A DNA stretch of 64,000 nt, from positions 151,867 to 215,866 of the forward strand of contig NZ_PUIV01000002.1 of assembly GCF_003113265.1 (NCBI RefSeq), written 5' to 3'. The notes beneath the pieces are model-generated. The model had not been told where the DNA came from and searched no databases. It saw only the letters and a program-made list of their open reading frames with translations. Positions 56,539 through 64,000 of the stretch are shown piece by piece. A program made the position numbers and the translations under genes. The stretch is from Methylosinus sporium. GTDB taxonomy: Bacteria; Pseudomonadota; Alphaproteobacteria; Rhizobiales; Beijerinckiaceae. Position 1 is the first letter of the stretch, and the number at the start of each line of letters is the position of its first letter.

Positions 56539-56769
56539 GAAATCGTCCAGCTCCGAGAGGTCGCGGGCAGGCGGCCCGCAGAAAGGGTCAGGGCTATAGG
56601 CGGCAAGGCCGCCGCCCTGTCAATCGCGGAAATAGGGCCTATCGCCGCGTCGGCGGCGGGACGTCTTTCCTGCCTGCGGCGCATTCTTTCCCGCGGCCGT
56701 GGACGCGTGGCGGGGGTAGGCTCGCCCGCCGTCGCCACAGAAGCGACGCAGAGCGAGGGAGCCTTCACC

Positions 56770-57468
56770 ATGTCCTCGGCCCGAGCGAGACGCCTTTTGG
56801 CCGCCGTCCTCCTGATTCTCATGCCGCCGGCGGCCGCGGCGGCGGACCGAAGCCGCGCCGATATAGAGCAGCTGATCGCCGCTTCCGCCGGAAAGCCAGT
56901 GGCGCTCACCGATCTCGACCTCTCCGGCCTCGATCTCTCGGGGCTCGATCTTCGACGCGCCGATCTCTTCGCCACGCGGCTCGCCGGGGCGAAGCTCGTC
57001 GGCGCAAGGCTCGGCGAGGCCAATCTCACTCGCGCCGATCTGCGCGAGGCCGATCTGTCGGGCGCCGATCTTTCCGGCGCGATCCTCTATGCGGCTATTC
57101 TCGACGAGGCGGATTTTTCCGGCGCCGATCTGACGCGCGCCCGCATCATCGGCGGCGGCCGCGGCGCGCGCTTCGCGAAGGCGAAGCTCGTCGAGGCCGA
57201 CCTCGGCGCCGATCCTGCGAATCAGGGCATGGTCCCGGTGCGCGCCGATCTCACCGCCGCGATCTTCGACGGCGCCGATCTGACCGGCGCCAATCTCACC
57301 CATGCGGTGCTGGCCTCGGCGCGCTTTGCCGGCGCGAGCCTGCGCAATGCGCGGCTCGATCATGCCAAGCTCGGCGACGCCGATCTCTCGGGCGCCGATG
57401 TCACAGGCGCGAGCTTCCACGGCGCCGATCTCGACAGCGCGCGGCTGCCGGCGGGCGTCGGGCGCTAG
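56770..57468 (+). CDS. Exported pentapeptide-repeat protein
   Basis: A 232-residue protein: a signal peptide (about 1-25, MSSARARRLLAAVLLILM then PPAAAAAD), then about 30 pentapeptides A[DN]L[ST]x from residue 45 to 228 (for example ADLREADLSGADLSGAIL). These fold as a right-handed quadrilateral beta-helix. A short break with Gly/Arg (about 128-138) and another around 155 interrupt the helix. Exported forms have no known biochemical role. Its TAG overlaps the stop codon of the convergent PepSY gene (shared CTAG). Confidence 0.85.
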   Translation: MSSARARRLLAAVLLILMPPAAAAADRSRADIEQLIAASAGKPVALTDLDLSGLDLSGLDLRRADLFATRLAGAKLVGARLGEANLTRADLREADLSGADLSGAILYAAILDEADFSGADLTRARIIGGGRGARFAKAKLVEADLGADPANQGMVPVRADLTAAIFDGADLTGANLTHAVLASARFAGASLRNARLDHAKLGDADLSGADVTGASFHGADLDSARLPAGVGR

Positions 57469-58994
57469 GCCCTGCGCGGGACCGCCAGAGCCGGCGCCCG
57501 GCGCTCGCCGAGCTTACGCTTGAGCCGTCGCCAGCCGATGACGATTCCGGTGACGCTGAGCGCAAAGCCCGCGCCATTGAGCGCCAGCATGAGCGCATCC
57601 CACAAGGGCCGCGCCGCGAGCAGCGCCGGCGCGTCCCAGCTGTGCAGAAAGGCGAACAGCCAGCGGCTCGTGCGGCGCCCGGAATCCAGCTTGCCGAGCA
57701 CGGCGCCCGTATGCGGGTCGATATGCGCCCAGGTTCCGGCGGCGTCGTCGAACTCGAGCCGCAGCACAGGCAGGCGCTTGTCGACATCGCCATGCATCGT
57801 GTGTGGCGCGCGCGCGAAATAATAGAAGTCGTAGGTCTCCATGACGGTCGCGGCGGTGATCTTCGCGCTGGGCACGAGCCGCGCGCCGAGCCGTTTCAAT
57901 TCGTCGAATGGCAGGGTGAAGGCGGGGGCGGCGTCGGCCTCCGCGCGCAAGATGCGCGTCGCGCCGCCGGCGCCAAAGCCGACATAATATCCGGCGCCGT
58001 CGATGACGCGCAGCTCGAGCTCGCGCGTTGCGAGGCCGTCATCGGCGAATTTCGTCAGCGCTTGCGCGATGGAAAGACGGAATCGTTCGGGCGCGAGCGC
58101 GCCGCCATAATAGGGCTTGGCGTCGAAGGCCGATTTGGTCTCGAAGATTTTCCAAGGGTTCACCGACATCATGCCGCTGAACACGAAAGTGACCGCCGTC
58201 GCGCCGCCGATGAGGCCGACGATATGGTGCCATTTCATCATGCCTTCGCGATAGGGCGTGCGCGCGCCGGTCTTATAGGGCGCGCGAAAGCGCCAGCGCA
58301 TCACTCCGACGACGAGGCCGGTGACGGCGAGCACGGTTCCGATGAGCGAGGAATAGACGACGATATCGTGCCAATAGGCCTCGAACCAGCCGCCGCGAAA
58401 CGGATAGAGCCAATGGATCCAGGCGCCGGCCCAGTTCCACAGACGTTCCGTTCGCGTCGCGTCGCGGACCACTTCGCCGGTGACGGAGGAGACATAGAGC
58501 AGCGTCGAATCCACATCCGACATGAAGACGCGGTGCAATGGGCGCAGACCGTCGAGACCTTTGGAATGCGTCCATTGGTCTTCGACGATGACGCCGTCAT
58601 AGCTCGCCTCGCCGTCGAGAAAGGCGCGCGCGGCGGCGATGGCGTTTTCTTCTGAAACGCGGGTCACGCGCGCGCCGTCGCTGGCGCGCACCGCCGTGAA
58701 TTGCGGGCCGCTGTCCTTCGCGCGCCGCTCGAAAATGAAAGTCGGCGCGCCGGCGATGCGGGTGAGGCGGACGGATTGTGGCGCGCCGCCCTCTCCCGCG
58801 GCGGCGAAAGCGCGAGAGAGATCGACGCCGCTCGCGGCCGCATCGAGCGGCGGCAGCGCCGCCAGCCGCTCCGACGGCAAGAGCTTCGGATAGCCGACAT
58901 ACATCATGACGACGCCCGAAAAGAACCACATGGCCATGAAGAGACAGAGCCCGATCCCGAGCCAGCGATGAGCGAGATAGAGATATCTCTTCAT
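57465..58994 (-). CDS. PepSY-associated transmembrane protein
   Basis: A 509-residue inner-membrane protein of the PepSY_TM family. It opens with MKRYLYLAHRWLGIGLCLFMAMWF (first helix with conserved His), has two further helices in the middle (about 200-225 and 250-270) and one near the end; two PepSY domains lie in the periplasmic parts. Members next to TonB receptors are thought to reduce imported iron or copper chelates. It is 10 bases after the TonB receptor gene and surely in its operon. Confidence 0.85.
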   Translation of the reverse strand: MKRYLYLAHRWLGIGLCLFMAMWFFSGVVMMYVGYPKLLPSERLAALPPLDAAASGVDLSRAFAAAGEGGAPQSVRLTRIAGAPTFIFERRAKDSGPQFTAVRASDGARVTRVSEENAIAAARAFLDGEASYDGVIVEDQWTHSKGLDGLRPLHRVFMSDVDSTLLYVSSVTGEVVRDATRTERLWNWAGAWIHWLYPFRGGWFEAYWHDIVVYSSLIGTVLAVTGLVVGVMRWRFRAPYKTGARTPYREGMMKWHHIVGLIGGATAVTFVFSGMMSVNPWKIFETKSAFDAKPYYGGALAPERFRLSIAQALTKFADDGLATRELELRVIDGAGYYVGFGAGGATRILRAEADAAPAFTLPFDELKRLGARLVPSAKITAATVMETYDFYYFARAPHTMHGDVDKRLPVLRLEFDDAAGTWAHIDPHTGAVLGKLDSGRRTSRWLFAFLHSWDAPALLAARPLWDALMLALNGAGFALSVTGIVIGWRRLKRKLGERRAPALAVPRRA

Positions 58995-59004
58995 GTCCGC
59001 CTCC

Positions 59005-61281
59005 TCAGAAGGTCATCTTCAGCGACAATTCGAAAGTGCGCGGCTGGCCGAGCCGCAGTAGCGGTCCAGTGCCGCCCGTCGCCCACTCGACATAAGCGGC
59101 GTCGGTCATGTTCTTCAGCATGGCGGTCAGCTTGGCGTTCGGCGTTATGCGCCAGGAGAGGCCGGCGTCGAAGGTCGTAAAGGCCGGTATGCGCATCGTA
59201 TTGGCGTTGTCGGCGAAGCGATCGCCGACGAAGCGCGCCGCGAAGGTCGCCTGCCAATCGGGCAGGAAATCCCAGGTGATCCAGCCATTGGCGATCCAGC
59301 GCGCCATATTGGTCGGCCGATTGCCGGCGCGCGACACGCGCAGCGTCGTTCCGGCGATCGTCGCCGCCTCCTCGAAGGATTCGAATTTCGGATTGATCCA
59401 GGCGGCGTTGCCCTGCACGCTGAGATTATCCAACACCTGCACGCCGACATTGGCCTCTATGCCATTCGACGATTGCTTACCGACATTGATGACATTGTTG
59501 GGATTGGCGGGATCGGAAGTCGTCAGATTGCTGCGCTCGATGAAATAGCCGGCGACGGTCGCCGAGCCTCTGCCCTCCCAGAAATCGAGCTTCGTTCCCG
59601 CCTCCACCTGCCAGCCGGTGGTGAGCTCGAAATTGCGCAAATTGCCGGCGCTGTTGGTGAGCAGAATGCCAGAGGGCGGATCGGCCGCCGTGCTGTAGGA
59701 GACGTAGACATTCGCCTCCTTGGTCACGTCGTACATCAGCGCGGCGCGCCAGGTGATCGGCTCGTATCCTTTGCCGAAATAGGCGGGATTGCCATAAGGG
59801 TTCGAGGCGCTGGGCAGGGTCGGAATACGGTAATTGAAGCGCTCGAGGCTGATCTTCTCCCAGCGCAGGCCGGTCACGAGATGTAGCTGCTGCGTCAGCG
59901 ACAGCCGGTTCTCGGCGAAGAGCGCCAGCGTGTAGAGCTTGCTGCGGGCGTCGCCCACATAGCTCGTCGCCGCCGGATTGTCCTGATAGAGCTTATAGGC
60001 CGAATAGCCATAGGGCTCGACCGTGTCGACGGCCAGTCCCGACTCGAGGCTTCCGTTGCGCGTCTGCTGATTGAGCGAAAAGTCTATGCCCGCGACCGTC
60101 TTCGATTCGAGGCCGAATAGCGTCGTCGCATTCGTCGCCTCCAGCCTGTCGCCGACGAGGCTCTGGACGTGCCGGGTGGCGAAAGATCCGCTGCGCTCGA
60201 TGAGCGTGTTGGTCGCATCGTAGCGATAGGATTCGACGTTTTGATATTGCCGGTCGGCGCGATAGAGATAGAAGGTGTTTTTGAAGCTCGTCTCCTCGTC
60301 GAGCTTATATTCCGCAATATCGCGCACCCACAGCACCTGCTGGTCGAAGACCGGCTTCAGGCTGTTGTAGTTCTTGAAGCGCACGCCGGGATCGAATTTG
60401 AGATCGAGAACCGGCAGGCCGAAGGTTCCCCAGGCAATCGTGCCCGTTCCGCCGAGCGGACGCGGAACCGGCGTGCCCCAATAGGCGTCGCGCTGCTCGC
60501 TCTGGAATTCCACCGCGACAGTGTTGGAGAGGCCGGGCGCGATATCGGTGAGCCAGGAGATGGAGCCGGCGCCGGAATTGTGATTGGAATTCTCGACCCA
60601 GCCTTGCGAGCCCTTGTAGCTCAGATCGAATTGCAGCCAATTAGTCTCGTCGAGCTGCTTGTTGAAGCCATAGGAGGCGCGGCGGTTGAACCACATGCCG
60701 CCCATCAGCAGCGCCTCATTGCGCTCTTCGCCGCGCGTGGCGATCTTGCTGACGTAGTTCACCGCGCCGCCGACGGCGCCCTGGCCGTAGAGATAAGAGG
60801 AGGCGCCGCCGAGAAGCTCGATGCGGTCGTAGAGCCAGCTGTCGACGGGGCGTCCGGCGATGGCGTCATATTGCACGGTGATGCCGTTGAACATCTGCGT
60901 CACCGACGACGCGCCGAAGCCGCGCAGGCTGATCGCGCCGGCCGAGCCCGGCGGGTCCGAGGTGACGACGCCGGGCATTCGCTGAATAACCTCCTGCGTC
61001 GTCTGCGCGCCGCGCGCCTCGATCGTCGCGCGATCGACGATGGAGACGGAGGAGGGCGTCTCGCGCGGCGTCAGGCCGAGGCGGCTGCCGGTCTGCGAGG
61101 CGACATCGAGCTGCAGCTTGCCGTTCGGCGGCTGCAATTTCCCGCGCGAGGGACCGGCGACGGGGCGCTGCTCGCCGGAGATGTCGATGGTGGGCAGGGC
61201 TTCCTGCGCTGCGGCGGATGAAAAGACGACGAAAGACAGCGCGCCGGCGGATGCGCCGCGCATGAGGGCGTTGCGAGACAT
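59005..61281 (-). CDS. TonB-dependent outer-membrane receptor
   Basis: A 758-residue receptor: signal peptide about 1-24 (MSRNALMRGASAGALSFVVF then SSAAAQ), plug domain about 60-180 (TPSSVSIVDRATIEARGAQTTQEVIQRMPGV, ISLRGFG) and a 22-strand barrel ending FELSLKMTF. The sequence resembles ferric-siderophore receptors. The gene order DUF2946 - receptor - PepSY also fits copper uptake, so the metal is open. aggag precedes ATG 61281, which gives a proper signal peptide; the open frame extends 59 codons upstream. It is not preceded by FecI/FecR genes. Confidence 0.9.
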   Translation of the reverse strand: MSRNALMRGASAGALSFVVFSSAAAQEALPTIDISGEQRPVAGPSRGKLQPPNGKLQLDVASQTGSRLGLTPRETPSSVSIVDRATIEARGAQTTQEVIQRMPGVVTSDPPGSAGAISLRGFGASSVTQMFNGITVQYDAIAGRPVDSWLYDRIELLGGASSYLYGQGAVGGAVNYVSKIATRGEERNEALLMGGMWFNRRASYGFNKQLDETNWLQFDLSYKGSQGWVENSNHNSGAGSISWLTDIAPGLSNTVAVEFQSEQRDAYWGTPVPRPLGGTGTIAWGTFGLPVLDLKFDPGVRFKNYNSLKPVFDQQVLWVRDIAEYKLDEETSFKNTFYLYRADRQYQNVESYRYDATNTLIERSGSFATRHVQSLVGDRLEATNATTLFGLESKTVAGIDFSLNQQTRNGSLESGLAVDTVEPYGYSAYKLYQDNPAATSYVGDARSKLYTLALFAENRLSLTQQLHLVTGLRWEKISLERFNYRIPTLPSASNPYGNPAYFGKGYEPITWRAALMYDVTKEANVYVSYSTAADPPSGILLTNSAGNLRNFELTTGWQVEAGTKLDFWEGRGSATVAGYFIERSNLTTSDPANPNNVINVGKQSSNGIEANVGVQVLDNLSVQGNAAWINPKFESFEEAATIAGTTLRVSRAGNRPTNMARWIANGWITWDFLPDWQATFAARFVGDRFADNANTMRIPAFTTFDAGLSWRITPNAKLTAMLKNMTDAAYVEWATGGTGPLLRLGQPRTFELSLKMTF

Positions 61282-61366
61282 GGGCAAAGACTCCTGGCGC
61301 GACGCGTCGAACATGCGCGCGATTCCGATGGAAAGATGCGGCGAGAGAGCCGCGATTCGTTTCGGA

Positions 61367-61780
61367 TCAGGAGAGGGAAGGCGGCGCGCGCGACGACCAG
61401 CTGCTGGCCCAGCCGAGCGGCGTCGTGGGTTGGGCGGCGTCGGCGCTGCGTGGCGCAAGGCGCGAATCCGGTTCCGGCGGCGAGACCGCCGTAAGGCGCC
61501 AGAGCGCTGCGAGAGTCGGCATGACGCCGCGTGCGCCGAGCGTGCAGAACATGCAGCGCTCGCAGGAGGAATGGTCGCTCAGCGGATTTTCGGCGCCGTT
61601 CTGGCCAGCGCAGCGCCCGGTCGCCGGCGCATGAGCTTCGCTCCAGCCGGCGGCGTCGGCCGTTCGCTCGGCGAGACTCGGTCCCGCAGCGACAATGAAG
61701 CCTTGCAGCATGAGCAAGCAGGCGAGCGCGCGCGCGATCACGCTCGCTCTCAAACGCCGATGTGCCCCCGCTCGCATCAT
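61367..61780 (-). CDS. DUF2946-like small exported/membrane protein
   Basis: A 137-residue protein starting MMRAGAHRRLRASVIARALACLLMLQG with one hydrophobic segment (about 12-36) that may be a signal peptide. The central HSSCERCMFCTLG carries three closely spaced cysteines and a histidine, the pattern of DUF2946 proteins that accompany TonB copper receptors. It lies 85 bases upstream of the receptor gene on the same strand. Metal relay across the periplasm is a plausible but unproven role. The start may be 61780 or 61777. Confidence 0.65.
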   Translation of the reverse strand: MMRAGAHRRLRASVIARALACLLMLQGFIVAAGPSLAERTADAAGWSEAHAPATGRCAGQNGAENPLSDHSSCERCMFCTLGARGVMPTLAALWRLTAVSPPEPDSRLAPRSADAAQPTTPLGWASSWSSRAPPSLS

Positions 61781-61942
61781 TGCCGCATTGAAGAGAGCGG
61801 GCGCTCTACAGTCAAGGCGACGTTGCAAAGAATGCCGCTCCGTTGCGGAAATGTGACAGTTTCTGAACGGGATGGGAAATCGGCTCTACGACGCGGCGTC
61901 CCGGTCGTAGGCTTCTAAGCTGTAGATAAGCGAGGTTTCCTG

Positions 61943-62176
61943 ATGCGAGCGATCGTCGAAAAATGGGGCAGCTCCGCAGCCGTGCGCATAGCTTCGGCCG
62001 TCATGGAGCAGGCGCGCCTCGAGATCGGCCAGACTGTCGAGTTGCGCGTCGAAGGCGGCCGCGTTGTGATCGAGCCGCTTACAGCGCCCGAATGCTCTCT
62101 CGATGATCTACTCGCCGGGGTGACGCCGGAAAACCTGCATGACGAGGAAAGCTTCGGGCCGCCTGCTGTCCGATGA
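61943..62176 (+). CDS. MazE/AbrB-family antitoxin-like protein, orphan
   Basis: A 77-residue swapped-hairpin AbrB protein (EKWGSSAAVRIASAVMEQARLEIGQTVELRVEGGRVVIEPL) with an acidic C-terminus. MazE antitoxins normally precede mazF with overlapping codons. Here only an 11-codon open frame follows and the next real gene is on the other strand, so the toxin is absent. It could be a relic or a stand-alone regulator. gaggtttcctg precedes the ATG. Confidence 0.8.
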   Translation: MRAIVEKWGSSAAVRIASAVMEQARLEIGQTVELRVEGGRVVIEPLTAPECSLDDLLAGVTPENLHDEESFGPPAVR

Positions 62177-62193
62177 CGGCGAAGATCAGGCCT

Positions 62194-62928
62194 CTACTGG
62201 GGTTGTGACGTCGCCGTCAGCCCCTCTAAAAATCCCGCGAGATCATTGGTCGTAAAATCCACATGCGGCTCGCGACCATGGGCGATCTCCCAGGATTCGC
62301 GCTTTTCCTCATGGCCGGCTTCCGGCGTCACCAGCACGGTGGTCATGCCGCGCGCATGGGGGATGATGAGATTGCGCGCTATGTCCTCGAAAAGGGCGGA
62401 GCGCTTCGGCTCGATGGCGTGGCGATCGAAGAAGCGCTCATAGGCGCCCTCATGCGGCTTGGCGATGAAATCGGCCGCGACGATATCGAACACATCCTCG
62501 AAAATATGATCGATGGCGAGCTGCTTCGCCGTATCGAGCGCATGTTCGCGCGAGCCATTGGTGAGGATGAGCTTGCGGCCCGGCAGCGCCGCGATCGCCG
62601 CCGCCAGCGAATGATTTGGCGGCAGCGACGAGCGATCGATGTCATGGACGAATTTCAAAAATGCGTCGGCGTCGACGCCATGCTCGGTCATCAGCCCGCG
62701 CAGCGTCGTGCCGTAATGCTTGTAATAATGCTTCTGCAGCGCGCGCGACGACATTCCGTCGAGGCCGAACAGGCGGATCATGAACAAAGTGATTCGATGA
62801 TCGATCTTCGGCCAGAGGTCCGACGACGCCGGATAGAGCGTGTTGTCGAGGTCGAAGACCCATGTGTCGACATGGGCGAAGCGATTGGCGATGGTCAGCA
62901 GGCGCGGCTCGTCGGCGGGCTCCGTCAT
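62194..62928 (-). CDS. HAD-family pyrimidine 5'-nucleotidase
   Basis: A 244-residue HAD hydrolase of the SDT1/PHM8-like type. Motif I is VFDLDNTLY (nucleophile Asp near residue 24), motif II ILTNGS, the lysine is in IAKPHEGAYE and the motif IV acid in LFEDIARN. The enzyme is likely to dephosphorylate UMP/CMP-type nucleotides; in alphaproteobacteria it commonly lies next to dapD or argB as here. ATG 62928 is the family start. Confidence 0.85.
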   Translation of the reverse strand: MTEPADEPRLLTIANRFAHVDTWVFDLDNTLYPASSDLWPKIDHRITLFMIRLFGLDGMSSRALQKHYYKHYGTTLRGLMTEHGVDADAFLKFVHDIDRSSLPPNHSLAAAIAALPGRKLILTNGSREHALDTAKQLAIDHIFEDVFDIVAADFIAKPHEGAYERFFDRHAIEPKRSALFEDIARNLIIPHARGMTTVLVTPEAGHEEKRESWEIAHGREPHVDFTTNDLAGFLEGLTATSQPQ

Positions 62929-63021
62929 CGTGCGCGCCGCCCCGTGCGTGGGGCGACGCGATCCGGAGCCGTGAGGCGGCTCCAGGATCGCATCGTCGCC
63001 ACGCGCTTCGCCGTCAACGCT

Positions 63022-63906
63022 TCACCTCGTTATCAGCGTGCCGGCGCCATGGTCGGTCAAAAGCTCGATCAGCACAGCATGAGGCAGCTTGCCGTCGAGA
63101 ATGACGACGCCTTCGACGCCGCGCTCGATCGCATACATGCAGGTCTCGACCTTGGGGATCATGCCGCCGGTGATGGTGCCGTCGGCGACGAGGCCTGGAA
63201 TATCCTCGACCTTCAGCTCCTTGATGAGCTGCTTGTTCTTGTCCAGCACGCCGGGAACGTCGGTGAGGAACAAGAGCCGCTTGGCGCCGAGCGCGCCGGC
63301 GATGGCGCCGGCGAAAGTGTCGGCGTTGATATTATAGGTCTCGCCGTCGAGGCCCTGCGCGACTGGCGCGAGCACGGGAATCAGCTCGCGGCCGAGCAGC
63401 TGGCCGAGCACTGTGGTGTCGACCTTGGACACTTCGCCGACGAAGCCGAGATCGATCGCCTTGCCGTCCTCGTGATTGGGGCGCGAGAGCTTCTCGGCCG
63501 TCACCATGCGGCCATCCTTGCCGCAGAGGCCGATGGCGCGGCCGCCCTCGGAATTGATGAAGCCGACGATCTGCTTGTTGATATAGCCGGCGAGCACCAT
63601 TTCGACGATTTCCATCGTCGCCTTGTCGGTGACGCGCAGGCCATCGGCGAATTCGGATTTTATGCCGAGCTTGCCGAGCATGGCGCCGATCTGCGGGCCG
63701 CCGCCATGCACCACGACGGGGTTCACGCCCGATTGCTCGAGCAGCACCATGTCGCGGGAGAAGTCGCGCGCGACCTTGTCGTCACCCATGGCGTGGCCGC
63801 CATATTTCACCACGACTGTCGCTTCGTCATAGCGCAGCATATGGGGCAGCGCCTGCATCAGAATACGGGCTTGCTGGAGCGCGCTGTCGGCCGAATCCTC
63901 GGTCAT
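63022..63906 (-). CDS. argB: Acetylglutamate kinase
   Basis: A 294-residue amino-acid kinase, second step of arginine synthesis. The family features are [55 protein letters not shown] and [26 protein letters not shown]. The N-terminal helix (residues 1-30) is of the type found in hexameric, arginine-inhibited enzymes. ATG 63906 is chosen ([20 protein letters not shown]); GTG-type starts further upstream are not needed. Confidence 0.95.
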   Translation of the reverse strand: MTEDSADSALQQARILMQALPHMLRYDEATVVVKYGGHAMGDDKVARDFSRDMVLLEQSGVNPVVVHGGGPQIGAMLGKLGIKSEFADGLRVTDKATMEIVEMVLAGYINKQIVGFINSEGGRAIGLCGKDGRMVTAEKLSRPNHEDGKAIDLGFVGEVSKVDTTVLGQLLGRELIPVLAPVAQGLDGETYNINADTFAGAIAGALGAKRLLFLTDVPGVLDKNKQLIKELKVEDIPGLVADGTITGGMIPKVETCMYAIERGVEGVVILDGKLPHAVLIELLTDHGAGTLITR

Positions 63907-63953
63907 GGGTCCGCCTGTGGTGAGAGAACACGCCAATCGAGCGAATGACAGAC

Positions 63954-63984
63954 GCTCACCTCCCCCTGGAGGGGGAGGTTGAGC
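63954..63984. repeat. C/G-rich hairpin at the right window edge
   Basis: acctccccc (63958-63966) pairs exactly with gggggaggt (63971-63979) around a tgga loop, and the stem continues (gctca with tgagc) with one bulged base. It lies 48 bases upstream of the argB ATG. It resembles the other cctcccc-type intergenic units in this window; the end of the window cuts off its context. Confidence 0.5.
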
Positions 63985-64000
63985 GCCGGAGGCGCTCGGG

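Noticed and set aside
62173..62208. Short frame MTAKIRPLLGL after the MazE-like gene as a mazF remnant
   Set aside because: Eleven codons without the MazF start pattern; too short to support a homology claim.
62263..63948. 561-codon plus-strand frame over the HAD nucleotidase and argB
   Set aside because: Antisense shadow covering two recognised genes and the gap between them.

Overview
The window is a GC-rich (roughly two-thirds G+C by eye) chromosomal segment from an alphaproteobacterium of the Hyphomicrobiales type. A crotonyl-CoA carboxylase/reductase gene and a B12-dependent ethylmalonyl-CoA mutase gene lie close together, so the ethylmalonyl-CoA pathway is present. Together with class I lysyl-tRNA synthetase, NdvA-type glucan exporter and a phoR-pstSCAB-phoU-phoB operon this fits a serine-cycle methylotroph such as Methylosinus or Methylocystis. 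That genus-level guess is inference; no methane or methanol oxidation gene is in the window. No tRNA, rRNA, CRISPR array, integrase or transposase was recognised.

Layout. 1-2.4 kb: a small set of SRPBCC/AHSA1 and PhnB-like VOC genes, with a long hairpin over one ribosome-binding site. 2.4-9.1 kb (minus): the complete phosphate operon, with a three-repeat Pho box before pstS. 9.1-13.7 kb: an MprF-type membrane protein, the SOS mutasome genes imuA-imuB behind a near-consensus LexA box, and a Phd/PIN toxin-antitoxin pair. 13.8-21.3 kb: ferredoxin, metY, a nested-palindrome intergenic element, smc and ndvA. 21.5-26.2 kb: GNAT, cspA with two small conserved-looking unknowns, higBA, lipB, rppH and a YibQ-type deacetylase-fold protein. 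26.3-31.9 kb: one giant gene for a protein of about 1870 residues made almost wholly of 8-residue repeats. 32-37.2 kb: cutA, a Rieske ferredoxin, a coiled-coil protein, an LprI-repeat protein and a DUF6270-like protein with three 35-residue repeats. 37.4-41.0 kb: lepA followed by an AT-rich orphan membrane-protein gene and yefM-yoeB, ending in a second, decayed copy of the lepA 3' end. 41.2-45.9 kb: ecm, an outer-membrane protein gene and ccr. 46.1-52.3 kb: two adjacent three-gene ABC transporter sets. 52.4-57.5 kb: a small hydrolase, lysS, a DUF805-type protein, dapD and a pentapeptide-repeat protein. 57.5-64 kb: a DUF2946 - TonB receptor - PepSY group (probably metal or siderophore uptake), an orphan MazE-like antitoxin, a HAD nucleotidase and argB.

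The two most unusual loci are the giant octapeptide-repeat gene, which also shows a 109-residue superrepeat (thirteen octads plus one five-residue unit) in its N-terminal third, and the insertion behind lepA, where an AT-rich gene of unknown function and a toxin-antitoxin pair sit between two versions of the lepA tail that differ only by synonymous changes and one 21-base deletion. Several palindromic intergenic element families recur, and two unrelated toxin-antitoxin operons share nearly the same operator half-sites.
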